From assembly GCF_016584665.1 (NCBI RefSeq), contig NZ_BBJB01000029.1, positions 1-63,262 on the forward strand: DNA of 63,262 bases, read 5' to 3'. Of this stretch, positions 50,085 to 58,769 are shown piece by piece. Below the pieces are notes generated by a model, which was given only the letters and a program-made list of their open reading frames with translations, made no database searches and was not told where the DNA came from. How positions within the stretch are numbered: position 1 is the first letter of the stretch; each line of letters starts with the position of its first letter. A program made the position numbers and the translations under genes. The stretch comes from Pseudanabaena sp. lw0831. GTDB lineage: Bacteria > Cyanobacteriota > Cyanobacteriia > Pseudanabaenales > Pseudanabaenaceae.

Positions 50085-52760
50085 ATGACTACTCCAAATG
50101 AGTACCAATTAGCAAAACAAGGCGATCCTAATGCGATCGCTACATATTTAAATGAAATGCTAAAGGGGCAAGGCATCTCGGCTTCTGCTAAACGTTTGGA
50201 GGAATGCCTATTATTGGCGATCGCATCCGATCCAATTGCCGATCGCGAGACTTTAGTAGATGCAGTAAGACTAGAACTCATCGATCTTGAGTCGAGAAGT
50301 ATTACTAAGGTGCGAATGGGGGCTAGACAAATTGGACAGAAAGATTTTGCTTGGCAAGCTGAGTTTGACTTAGATTATCCAAAGCCATTCCCCAGTCTCG
50401 ATCTATCTTTGGCTATGGATGATGAAGAGGCAAAAGATGGGTTACATGGAATTGGTTATGTAATTCGCGATCGCTATCAGATCTTAGAGATTTTGGGGCA
50501 AGGTGGCAATGGCATCACCTATGCTGCGACTGATTTACAGCAAAACAAAAAAGTGGCGGTTAAGGCTTTATCGTTGCGTCATATGAATGATTGGAAGCAA
50601 ATCGAGCTTTTTGAGAGAGAGGCTAAGGTGTTGTCTCAACTCGATCATGTTGCCATTCCTAAGTATTTTGATTTCTTTACTATTGATACAGAGGAAGATC
50701 GTGCTTTTTATATTGTGCAGGAGTTGGCTCTAGGGCAAAATCTGGCGAAATTGATTGAGGCGGGATGGCGCACTAATGAGAAGGGTGTTAAGAAAATTGC
50801 AGAACAGGTTTTAAATATCTTAATTTATTTGCATGGACTAAGTCCATCTGTAATTCATCGCGATATTAAGCCGCATAACCTGATTTACGGTGATGATGGC
50901 AAGGTGTCTTTAGTTGACTTTGGCGCTGTACAGGATACCTATCGCAGCGCGATGGCGAGAGGTAGTACGGTGATTGGCACGTTTGGCTATATGGCTCCTG
51001 AGCAGTTTCGCGGTCAGGCGGTATCGGCAACGGATTTGTTTTCTTTAGGCGCAACGATTTTATTTATCTTGACTCATCGCTCTCCTTCGGAGTTGCCACA
51101 AGAAAGATTGCGCTATGATTTCCGTTCTAAAATTAAGGTTTCAGAGCAATTTGCCGACTGGTTGCAGAAGATGGTGGAGCCAGATTTAGGCGATCGCTTT
51201 GCTTCTGCGAGTGAGTCTCTAGCAGCTTTACAGAAGAAACAAATTGTCTGGTTTCCAAGAAGAAGACTTTCTTGGAAATCTTGGATTGCGATCGCTGGTA
51301 TCGGCAGTATTTCGGCTGTTTTGATTAGTATTAATAAATGGATGATTTTAAGCTTTTACGATATATATCCCAAAATCTGTTCATTTGATGTGAAACAAAA
51401 TCTTAACTCTAATACAATAACTAAGTTTATATCTGAACAATCAAACAAAAAACTTGAAGACATTCAGAGTTTTACAGAATATGTCAAACAAAGTAAAAGA
51501 AAACCTGAAGATATACAGGAGCTTATAGATTATGTAAAGCAAAGCAAAAAGTTGTCGAATAAGTTCCCAAGTCAAGATACTGATATTGATCGTTGCATCA
51601 CAGAAAATCTTAATGTAGAAATGCTTGATTTCCTTAGTCAGAATGGAACTAAATTAGATTATCAGGGAATTTTATTGTCTACAAAATCAGAGGAAGTTAT
51701 TGATTGGTTAATATCCAAAAAAGTTGATATTAATGCTAAAGATAAAAACAATAAAACAGCACTGTCAAATGCAGTACTAAATTACTTTAATGATGATGGC
51801 AATATCAATATTGTGAAACACCTGATCAAAAATGGTGCAGATATTAATCATCAAGATAATCTTGGACAGACACCTCTTCACTATGCGGTAGTCAAAAAGG
51901 ATGATTATGTGGAATATACTACTGGAACTAGCCCTGATGGTTCTAAACATTACACTGTAGTAAAAACAGATAGTGTTATAGGAAGATATCCTATTAAAAA
52001 AATAGAAGAAAAGGACATGCCGAAGAGACCGATGGATCAACTTAAATTAGTTCCAAAAAGTTCAGATATTATACTCTTTCTACTTCAATCTGGTGCAAAT
52101 ATTAATGTAAAAGATATTTATGGGGCTACACCCTTACATTTCTCAATTGCTGACATGATTGGGACTAGACAATTTCAATGTTTACTCCAAAAGCTAAGCG
52201 ATGAATGTATTGAAGCAGGCTTTCTCCCATTTGTCGAACTTCAATTGTCCTATATGTATAGCAAAAGTAGTAAGACAAAACTTTTAATTGAAAATGGAGC
52301 AGACATTAATACTAAAGACAATAATGGAAATACGCCTTTAGACTATGCATTTCGATATGTCTACGTAGTCGCAAAAGATAGCAAGCATTTTCGTGATTAT
52401 GAGAGATACATCAAAGATTCTTGGCAATTGCAAATACTATATTACCTTTCTAGCAAAGGGGCAAATATTAATAACTTTAGGAAAGAATATTTGCAGATTT
52501 GCTTGATATACGCAATTGATAATGAAGATTTTGATTTTGCAAAGCTTTTAATTGATAAAGGCGCAAACGTTAACGTCAAGAGTAGCTATGATTTTACATA
52601 TTTATATCATGCCTTTAGCGTTGGATATATGCCAATAGTTAAATTGCTAATTGAGAATAATGCAAATGTCAATATGATAAATAGTGATGGTAAAACAGCT
52701 TTATCAGTATCAAGAAATAATGAAATAGCAAAATTCTTAATTGAGAAAGGTGCAAAGTAG
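50085..52760 (+). CDS. Ser/Thr protein kinase with shared N-terminal domain and ankyrin repeats
   Basis: An 891-residue membrane kinase. Residues 5-105 are the shared domain (YQLAKQGDPNAIATYLNEML, ending DFAWQAEFDLDY). A Hanks-type kinase follows, about residues 128-380: GQGGNGITYA, catalytic Lys in VAVKALSL, HRDIKPHNLIY, VDFGAVQDT and GTFGYMAPEQFRGQA. A membrane helix (SWIAIAGIGSISAVLISI) comes next, then about 440 residues with ankyrin repeats (VDINAKDKNNKTALSNAVLN, GADINHQDNLGQTPLHYAV) outside or across the membrane. All catalytic residues are present. The A/T-rich ankyrin part contrasts with the kinase part and may have been added later. It pairs with the kinase 19 nt downstream. Confidence 0.88.
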   Translation: MTTPNEYQLAKQGDPNAIATYLNEMLKGQGISASAKRLEECLLLAIASDPIADRETLVDAVRLELIDLESRSITKVRMGARQIGQKDFAWQAEFDLDYPKPFPSLDLSLAMDDEEAKDGLHGIGYVIRDRYQILEILGQGGNGITYAATDLQQNKKVAVKALSLRHMNDWKQIELFEREAKVLSQLDHVAIPKYFDFFTIDTEEDRAFYIVQELALGQNLAKLIEAGWRTNEKGVKKIAEQVLNILIYLHGLSPSVIHRDIKPHNLIYGDDGKVSLVDFGAVQDTYRSAMARGSTVIGTFGYMAPEQFRGQAVSATDLFSLGATILFILTHRSPSELPQERLRYDFRSKIKVSEQFADWLQKMVEPDLGDRFASASESLAALQKKQIVWFPRRRLSWKSWIAIAGIGSISAVLISINKWMILSFYDIYPKICSFDVKQNLNSNTITKFISEQSNKKLEDIQSFTEYVKQSKRKPEDIQELIDYVKQSKKLSNKFPSQDTDIDRCITENLNVEMLDFLSQNGTKLDYQGILLSTKSEEVIDWLISKKVDINAKDKNNKTALSNAVLNYFNDDGNINIVKHLIKNGADINHQDNLGQTPLHYAVVKKDDYVEYTTGTSPDGSKHYTVVKTDSVIGRYPIKKIEEKDMPKRPMDQLKLVPKSSDIILFLLQSGANINVKDIYGATPLHFSIADMIGTRQFQCLLQKLSDECIEAGFLPFVELQLSYMYSKSSKTKLLIENGADINTKDNNGNTPLDYAFRYVYVVAKDSKHFRDYERYIKDSWQLQILYYLSSKGANINNFRKEYLQICLIYAIDNEDFDFAKLLIDKGANVNVKSSYDFTYLYHAFSVGYMPIVKLLIENNANVNMINSDGKTALSVSRNNEIAKFLIEKGAK

Positions 52761-52778
52761 TAGACATACGGAGGCTCA

Positions 52779-54212
52779 ATGAAATCAATTCATAATATTG
52801 GGGACATAGTTAAAGACTATCGAATTACGGGATTTCTTGGACAAGGTGGTATTGCTACTACCTATATTGCAGAACATCCTCGTGTTGGTGAAGTAGCTAT
52901 TAAAGTTATTGCTTTGAAGCATTTTGAAAATTTTAAAATATTAGAACTTTTTGAAAGAGAGGCTAAAATATTAGCTCAACTCGATCACTTTGCTATTCCT
53001 CACTACCTAGGTTACTTTCAAATTGATAGACCAAGGCAAAGACTTTTTTATATAGTTCAACAGTTAGCCGATGGTGAAAATTTAGCTAATCTCATTGAAA
53101 ATGGATGGAATCCTAACGAATTAGAAATAAAGCAAATTGCTGAAAGAATTTTAGAGATTCTCATCTATCTTCAACAGCTTATTCCTCCTGTAATTCATAG
53201 AGATATTAAACCTCAAAATATTATTTATAATCAATCTGCCAAATCGCAAGACAAAGACAAACTTTTTCTGGTGGATTTTGGTGCAGTACAAGATACCTAT
53301 CACAACTCTCTTACGGGCGGCAGCACAATTGTCGGTACTTATGGCTATATGGCTCCTGAACAGTTTCGCGGTCAAGCAAAACTCAGTACAGATCTTTACG
53401 GATTGGGCGCAACCTTAATTTTTCTGTTAACCCACAAGCATCCATCTGAGCTACCACAAAGAAAACTTAAAATTGATTGGCGATCGCAAATTAATCAAAA
53501 CAAACTAGACAAACATTTTGAAACTTGGCTAGATAGAATGATCGAACCTGCGATCGAGGAGAGATTTAGATCGGCTGAGGAAGCATTAGCCGTTTTACAA
53601 GAAAAAAGAACCTATACAAGCTCCAAGAATTCTCGTCCAATAGCTAGCAAGATTGCTATAACGGAAAGCGAGAATAAGCAAATTATTTCTATCCCACCAG
53701 TTTTGCTACGCAGTAATTACAGTCGCTTTTTTCTTGCTATTCCTATAATCTGGAATATTTTCTTGTTATTCTACTTATGGGTAGTTGTTCAGACAATCCC
53801 ACAAACACTTGATTTTAATCGTATTCTGACTAGCATCTCTTTTAATGCTTTAGTCTTTCTCGTAATTGTTGTACTAGTAAGTGTATGGATACTTTTTGCG
53901 TTTCTGATCGCATGTGCATCTAAAGTAGATATCGAGATTGATGCGAACTCAATCTTAATAAGGCGGAGTATTTTTGGTTGGAGAATCCAAAACACTAGAA
54001 AAATAGGACAAGTTGGGCGTATATTACAGGCAAACCTCAAAAGCATATTACTATCAATAAAACGAGGCTCTCCAATCACAGTCTGTAATTTAACTATTAA
54101 ACGCCGCAATATCCGCTTTGCAGCGTTTCTCTCTGAAGAAGAAAAACAATGGTTGATTGGAGAAATTCAAGACTTTGTGGAAAAGCAAAAACTAAAATTA
54201 GAAGAAGGTTAG
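52779..54212 (+). CDS. Ser/Thr protein kinase with two C-terminal membrane helices
   Basis: A 477-residue Hanks-type kinase, paralogue of the previous gene's kinase part. It has FLGQGGIATTYIAEH, Lys in VAIKVIALKHF, HRDIKPQNIIY, VDFGAVQDTYH and GTYGYMAPEQFRGQA. It lacks the shared N-terminal domain and the ankyrin repeats. After residue 310 two membrane helices follow (FLAIPIIWNIFLLFYLWVVV and ALVFLVIVVLVSVWILFAFL). A beta-rich C-terminus (DIEIDANSILIRRSIFGWRI) looks like a bacterial PH-type domain. It is in an operon with the ankyrin kinase (18-nt gap), so cross-phosphorylation is possible. Confidence 0.87.
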   Translation: MKSIHNIGDIVKDYRITGFLGQGGIATTYIAEHPRVGEVAIKVIALKHFENFKILELFEREAKILAQLDHFAIPHYLGYFQIDRPRQRLFYIVQQLADGENLANLIENGWNPNELEIKQIAERILEILIYLQQLIPPVIHRDIKPQNIIYNQSAKSQDKDKLFLVDFGAVQDTYHNSLTGGSTIVGTYGYMAPEQFRGQAKLSTDLYGLGATLIFLLTHKHPSELPQRKLKIDWRSQINQNKLDKHFETWLDRMIEPAIEERFRSAEEALAVLQEKRTYTSSKNSRPIASKIAITESENKQIISIPPVLLRSNYSRFFLAIPIIWNIFLLFYLWVVVQTIPQTLDFNRILTSISFNALVFLVIVVLVSVWILFAFLIACASKVDIEIDANSILIRRSIFGWRIQNTRKIGQVGRILQANLKSILLSIKRGSPITVCNLTIKRRNIRFAAFLSEEEKQWLIGEIQDFVEKQKLKLEEG

Positions 54213-54400
54213 GATTTATTGCATAGTTATTTGCTTGGTAGAGATACGTATAGTTATCTAGAGCTTCGAGTAAATAGATCTAAAATCCAAAGTATAATCA
54301 TGAAAATTATTGGTTTTTATCTAAATCAACTGGCTAACATCTAAAACATACATCTATATAAAATCTGCTAGAAAGTTTATTTATCTTTATCAAGAAACTT

Positions 54401-55156
54401 ATGAGATTTTTAAAAAAGCATAATTCAGCGATCGCTTGCCTACTCACCTTATTTACATTGACAAATGTAATAGGATGCAGTCAGGAATCTCCCCAAGCAA
54501 AGACTGCCCCAAATACAACAACTCCAGCAATAACAGCTTCACCCGTAGCAGCGAATGCCACAGCCCAAAAGCGAACCTTTACACCTGAGATTGTTAAGGC
54601 TTACGTCGAAGGCTGTCAAACATCGGGTGGAACAAAAACATATTGCAACTGTTTTATCGGGAAAATCAAAGTGTCATTCAGTCCAGATGAATTTGACCAA
54701 GCTGGTGAGACCTTCAAATTAAAAGGCAAGATTCCCGATGCTATAGCCAAATCTATGAAAGCATGTGAACCTGCTCCAGTTCCCACAGCAAAACCAACAG
54801 TTTCTTCAACAAATCAACCACAAAATATTCCTGCATCTGTACCTGCGCCTGCAAACGATAATGCAGAACAACAACTTGCACAACACCTTAAGAAAATTGG
54901 AGCAGTTATGTATGGCACTTATTGGTGTCCATATTGTACTAAACAGAAAAAGCTTTTTGGAGAGGCAATTAGTGAAGTTCAATATGTTGAGTGCGATCCA
55001 ACAGGGAATAATGCAAGCCCAGAGCTTTGTGAGAGCTTTGGTGTGAGGAGCTATCCTACTTGGCAAATTAATGGTCAGTCTTATCGTGGAAGTCGCGATC
55101 TTAAAGATATTGCCACAATTTCTGGTTATACAGGCTCGCGCAACTTTAAATATTAA
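54401..55156 (+). CDS. Lipoprotein with thioredoxin-like domain
   Basis: A 251-residue lipoprotein: signal peptide with lipobox VIGC (Cys26), a Thr/Ala/Pro linker, and a helical domain with Cys pairs (GCQTSGGTKTYCNCFIGKIK). A second Pro-rich linker follows, then a C-terminal thioredoxin-like domain: MYGTYWCPYCTKQKKLFGEA with CPYC, and a cis-Pro region in FGVRSYPTWQING. This last part resembles the Trx domain fused to cyanobacterial VKOR proteins. It would act on disulfides in the periplasm or lumen. The CcdA-like gene starts 5 nt after it and may supply reductant. Confidence 0.82.
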   Translation: MRFLKKHNSAIACLLTLFTLTNVIGCSQESPQAKTAPNTTTPAITASPVAANATAQKRTFTPEIVKAYVEGCQTSGGTKTYCNCFIGKIKVSFSPDEFDQAGETFKLKGKIPDAIAKSMKACEPAPVPTAKPTVSSTNQPQNIPASVPAPANDNAEQQLAQHLKKIGAVMYGTYWCPYCTKQKKLFGEAISEVQYVECDPTGNNASPELCESFGVRSYPTWQINGQSYRGSRDLKDIATISGYTGSRNFKY

Positions 55157-55161
55157 AGTCT

Positions 55162-56022
55162 ATGTCACGCATTAATAAGCTTATCCAAACGTTTTCTAAG
55201 ACTGCCTTTGGGAGATTATTTATTCCGATTACGCTTGGTATTGCTACGATAATTACAATCTTAGGAATGAGCCAAGTTAATTGGATATTACTGTTCCAAC
55301 CAGTTCAAGATTTTGTGCTTCAGGTGGATTCTAGCTATCACAATTGGTTTAGCCAACAGACAACTACAAATCCATTTATATTAGTTCCGTTAGCATATAC
55401 TGGTGGTCTGATTGCTAGTATCTCTCCATGCATATTAGCTTTACTCCCAGTTAATCTTAGCTATATTGGAACCCGTGAGATTACATCACGATGGGATGCC
55501 TTTATCAAAGCTGGCGGCTTTGTGTTGGGAGTTGTAACTGTTCTTTGTATACTTGGACTTTTTTCTTCCCTTGCTGGGTTTGTAATGATTAAATATCGAG
55601 GATACATTCACACTCTTGTGGGAATTATTATCCTTTTAATGGGATTAAGCCTCTGGGGTGTTTTTCGCTTACCCTTACCTCAAACAAACTTTAGGTTGCC
55701 TGCTCTTGGTTCTTATGGAATTGGTTTAACCTTTGCTCTATTAAGTTCTCCTTGTTCTAGTCCAATTCTATTTGCTGTTCTGGCTGCCGCCGCTACTTCA
55801 GGCTCTCAATTTTACAGTGTTTTGGCTATGATTAGTTATGCCTTGGGTTACACTACCATTATTTTCTTAGCCAGCTTATTTACAGGTTTGGCGAAGCAGG
55901 CGCGATCGCTAATGAAGCATTCTGAAATGATTACCCGCATTGGCAGCATTGGCTTAATCCTAATGGGAGGATTTTATCTGATGACAGGTATGCAATGGAT
56001 TATAGCAACATTAAAGATTTAA
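55162..56022 (+). CDS. CcdA/DsbD-type thiol transporter
   Basis: A 286-residue membrane protein. After a long first segment the six-helix CcdA core holds its two conserved cysteines in GGLIASISPCILALLPVNLS and LTFALLSSPCSSPILFAVLA. CcdA passes reducing power from cytoplasmic thioredoxin across the membrane, in cyanobacteria for cytochrome c maturation. Here the gene is 5 nt from a thioredoxin-like lipoprotein, so that protein is its likely partner. It is longer at the N-terminus than usual CcdA, with an extra helix and about 60 residues. Confidence 0.85.
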   Translation: MSRINKLIQTFSKTAFGRLFIPITLGIATIITILGMSQVNWILLFQPVQDFVLQVDSSYHNWFSQQTTTNPFILVPLAYTGGLIASISPCILALLPVNLSYIGTREITSRWDAFIKAGGFVLGVVTVLCILGLFSSLAGFVMIKYRGYIHTLVGIIILLMGLSLWGVFRLPLPQTNFRLPALGSYGIGLTFALLSSPCSSPILFAVLAAAATSGSQFYSVLAMISYALGYTTIIFLASLFTGLAKQARSLMKHSEMITRIGSIGLILMGGFYLMTGMQWIIATLKI

Positions 56023-56044
56023 TCTAGACAATTCAGTTGTGAAA

Positions 56045-58297
56045 TTATCGCAGATAGATATTTTTCCATTTATAGCGATCGCAATCTACCCCAAACACCT
56101 TCACCAAAGCCAGAAAATTACTCCCAGCATAACCAACTATCAAATCTGATTTGCCTTGTAACTGAGGAATGAAAAAATCAAAAATTAATTGGATTTTCTT
56201 CTCACTGCGATAAGCTCTCCAGATGCCATTTCGTAACCGTAAAAGTATTCGCGCTTCGTTAGGGGCTTCCAAATTTTGACATTTAAGTTTAACCAACGCA
56301 CAAGTACGAAATAACCTTAGACACTCAATATCCTGAGTCGCGATCGCCTCAAAAAACTCCTCTAGAATTTGCTCCACAAGCTCTTCCAGCAAATACTTCA
56401 TCAAAAAAGGCTGAAGCGTAAAACATATCTCCACTTCATCGACCACTTTCTCGATCAGCGATCGCCTTTCGAGTGCCGCGAGAACCTCAAAGATTTGAGA
56501 AAAGGGTGGAGGCATCAAAAGATTTTCTCGCAATCTTGCTAAAGTCAGTGGTTCGCGTTCGATTGTCAACCAATAAAGAATCTCTTTCTCTAGTTCGGAT
56601 AGGCGATCGACCTGTTGCTTGAGTAGTGACCTCATGCGATCGCCAATCACGATGGTATTTTCTTGCAAAAATGCTCGCACATCATTCCCAAACACCTCGC
56701 AAATTATCGTGGCAATCATTTTTAGAGCCAATGGATTACCACCGTAAAGAGTTGTAATTTCTTGCAGTTCTCGCTCATTGCCATGACAACCCTTGGCGTT
56801 AAATAGTTCGATTACTTCAGCAATTTCTAAACCTCGCAACCCCAAAGCTCGAACTGGTGAAGATGCTCCCTCATGCATAGCAACTTCTGTGGGCTTCTCG
56901 CGACTGGTCAGCAGCAAACAACTTTGATGGCGATCGCTTGCTAATCTGTTTAAGATTTCTCCATATCCTTCATAGCCTGTCTGATAGAACCCCGTCTGTG
57001 GTTTGACCTTTCCTTCACTACTCAAAAATATGGCTTCCAATCCATCAACGATCAACAAACAACGATATTGCTGGCAATAGTCGATTAGTTGATTGATACC
57101 CTGTTGCAAGTTGTCAATACTTTCTGGCTCCTGAGCATTAGCAAAAAATCGCAGTAAATCTTGCAAAAATTCTTTTGGTGTCGGCGTGGACTGAAGCGAT
57201 CGCCAAATCAAACGCTCGAATTTATCTTGCAAGCGATCGGCACAAGCTACAGCTAGTGAAGTTTTGCCAATTCCACCAATGCCCAAAATCGATACAACCT
57301 TGCAGCGATCGCTTATCAACCAAGTCTCTAGCAACTCTAGCTCATCTTCTCGACCGTAAAAATCTGTCAGATCGGGTGATTCATTCCAATCCTGCTGAAG
57401 TAGAGGAACTGGTAATATGCCCACCGATTTTTTCTGTAAAGCGAATACTTCTTTTTGACTTCTATTGCCACAAATGATGTTGTAAACGGGAACAGGCTGA
57501 ACAATATTTTTGAGCTTTCGCAAGCCTCCATAGACAATTTCTTTTGCTAGATTGCCTTTCACGGTGTCGTAAACTGATTGCGAAATACAAACTCCCATCG
57601 GTTCGCATTCAGCTTGTAAACGTGCGGCAATATTTACGCCATTGCCGATGACATCCCCAGCATTTACAAAAATATCTCCCAAATGAATACCTATGCGGTG
57701 CAATAAAACTTCATGTGGCAAAACATCATTAGTCTGGTGAGTAAGATTAGTTTGAATGGCGATCGCGCAATTTACAGCCTGAATTGCACTTGTGAAATAC
57801 ATTAGTAAACCATCGCCATTAGACTTGATCACTTTCCCCCCCCAATCTAAACATAACTGCTGCATGATCTGAAAGTCATGATTTAAGATCTTGATTGTCT
57901 GAATTTCATCGATCTCCATTTTGGTGCTGAATTCGACTACATCCGTAAAAACTATTGCGGCTAAACGTTTAGACTCCAATAACAGTGAGAAATTTGGGTC
58001 TTGCTCAACTACTTGATTAGATTGATAAGGCTCCACATGAACTGTCGTAAGTACGTCCTGATCTTCTGAGAAATTATTTTCGGAGATCGCTTGCCAATCC
58101 GTTAGCCCCACAGCCAGACAAATAGCAATAAACGTCTCGCGATCGATCGCTATGCCCCGCCAAAATCTTCTCAATGTTGCCTGAGAGGTATGGGCTGCTT
58201 GCCACCAAGCCAATGTCCGCGTTTTTGTCCAGCCTTTACGCCGCCTAGCGCGATCTGCTAATTCAAGCCCTTGTTTTGATGCTTTAAGCGTAGACAT
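56045..58297 (-). CDS. Class III adenylate/guanylate cyclase fused to an NB-ARC ATPase, C-terminal sensor missing
   Basis: A 750-residue fusion. Residues 1-75 are an HTH-like N-terminus common in cyanobacterial NB-ARC proteins (WTKTRTLAWWQAAHTSQATL). A cyclase domain follows, about 110-270: the two metal Asp in IVFTDVVEFS and SNGDGLLMYF, a Lys in VIKSNGD suggesting ATP, and NGVNIAARLQAE with the transition-state Asn/Arg. The NB-ARC domain is about 310-600 (FYGREDELELLETWL, Walker A GIGGIGKTS, LLIVDGLEAIF). The protein stops at SDLIVGYAGSNFLALVKVFG and about 15 residues on, where homologues continue into WD40 or pentapeptide repeats. The start overlaps the stop of an IS5-type remnant (TAATG). 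Confidence 0.85.
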   Translation of the reverse strand: MSTLKASKQGLELADRARRRKGWTKTRTLAWWQAAHTSQATLRRFWRGIAIDRETFIAICLAVGLTDWQAISENNFSEDQDVLTTVHVEPYQSNQVVEQDPNFSLLLESKRLAAIVFTDVVEFSTKMEIDEIQTIKILNHDFQIMQQLCLDWGGKVIKSNGDGLLMYFTSAIQAVNCAIAIQTNLTHQTNDVLPHEVLLHRIGIHLGDIFVNAGDVIGNGVNIAARLQAECEPMGVCISQSVYDTVKGNLAKEIVYGGLRKLKNIVQPVPVYNIICGNRSQKEVFALQKKSVGILPVPLLQQDWNESPDLTDFYGREDELELLETWLISDRCKVVSILGIGGIGKTSLAVACADRLQDKFERLIWRSLQSTPTPKEFLQDLLRFFANAQEPESIDNLQQGINQLIDYCQQYRCLLIVDGLEAIFLSSEGKVKPQTGFYQTGYEGYGEILNRLASDRHQSCLLLTSREKPTEVAMHEGASSPVRALGLRGLEIAEVIELFNAKGCHGNERELQEITTLYGGNPLALKMIATIICEVFGNDVRAFLQENTIVIGDRMRSLLKQQVDRLSELEKEILYWLTIEREPLTLARLRENLLMPPPFSQIFEVLAALERRSLIEKVVDEVEICFTLQPFLMKYLLEELVEQILEEFFEAIATQDIECLRLFRTCALVKLKCQNLEAPNEARILLRLRNGIWRAYRSEKKIQLIFDFFIPQLQGKSDLIVGYAGSNFLALVKVFGVDCDRYKWKNIYLR

Positions 58298-58659
58298 TAG
58301 TTAATTGGGTTAGGGTAATTTTTGAGGTTTTGCATAGCTCTACTTAGCCTAGATAATAGACTAGGCGTTGCTTCTCGACCATCCGCTAAACATACTTGTT
58401 CGCTGATCTTGCGATTGATTTGAGCTATAATTCCCATTCTTGTCCTCCTTTGGAAGTAGAAGTAAACCATCGAATATGGTGGGAAATCATGTGGCAGATT
58501 TTGCCATGTACAACCATTCTTGGTTATGTAGAAAATCCCATTTAGCACTTCCCGAAAGTCTGTTTTTGGTGGTCTCCCAAATTTTGACGGTTTCGGCATC
58601 ATTGGGGCAATTATTTCCCACTCTTTGCTTGATAAATCGGTATTATAGGGTTGGCGCAT
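58297..58659 (-). mobile_element. IS5-type transposase, N-terminal remnant
   Basis: A 120-residue frame beginning MRQPYNTDLSSKEWEIIAPM and NGIFYITKNGCTWQNLPHDF, the DUF4096 N-terminus of IS5-family transposases. QINRKISEQVCLADGREATP is still recognisable, but the following DSQSVK-type catalytic part is lost and an unrelated end follows (SRAMQNLKNYPNPIN). Its stop overlaps the cyclase/NB-ARC start by TAATG. Confidence 0.75.
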
Positions 58660-58769
58660 CTTGATAGGCTGATACTAGACTTCATCAGTATTTATACCTG
58701 TTTTGGTGCGCCCTTGCATTCTTAAATGCTTTCTCAGATTTGTCTAATCACAGAACACTGGAGGTCTTG

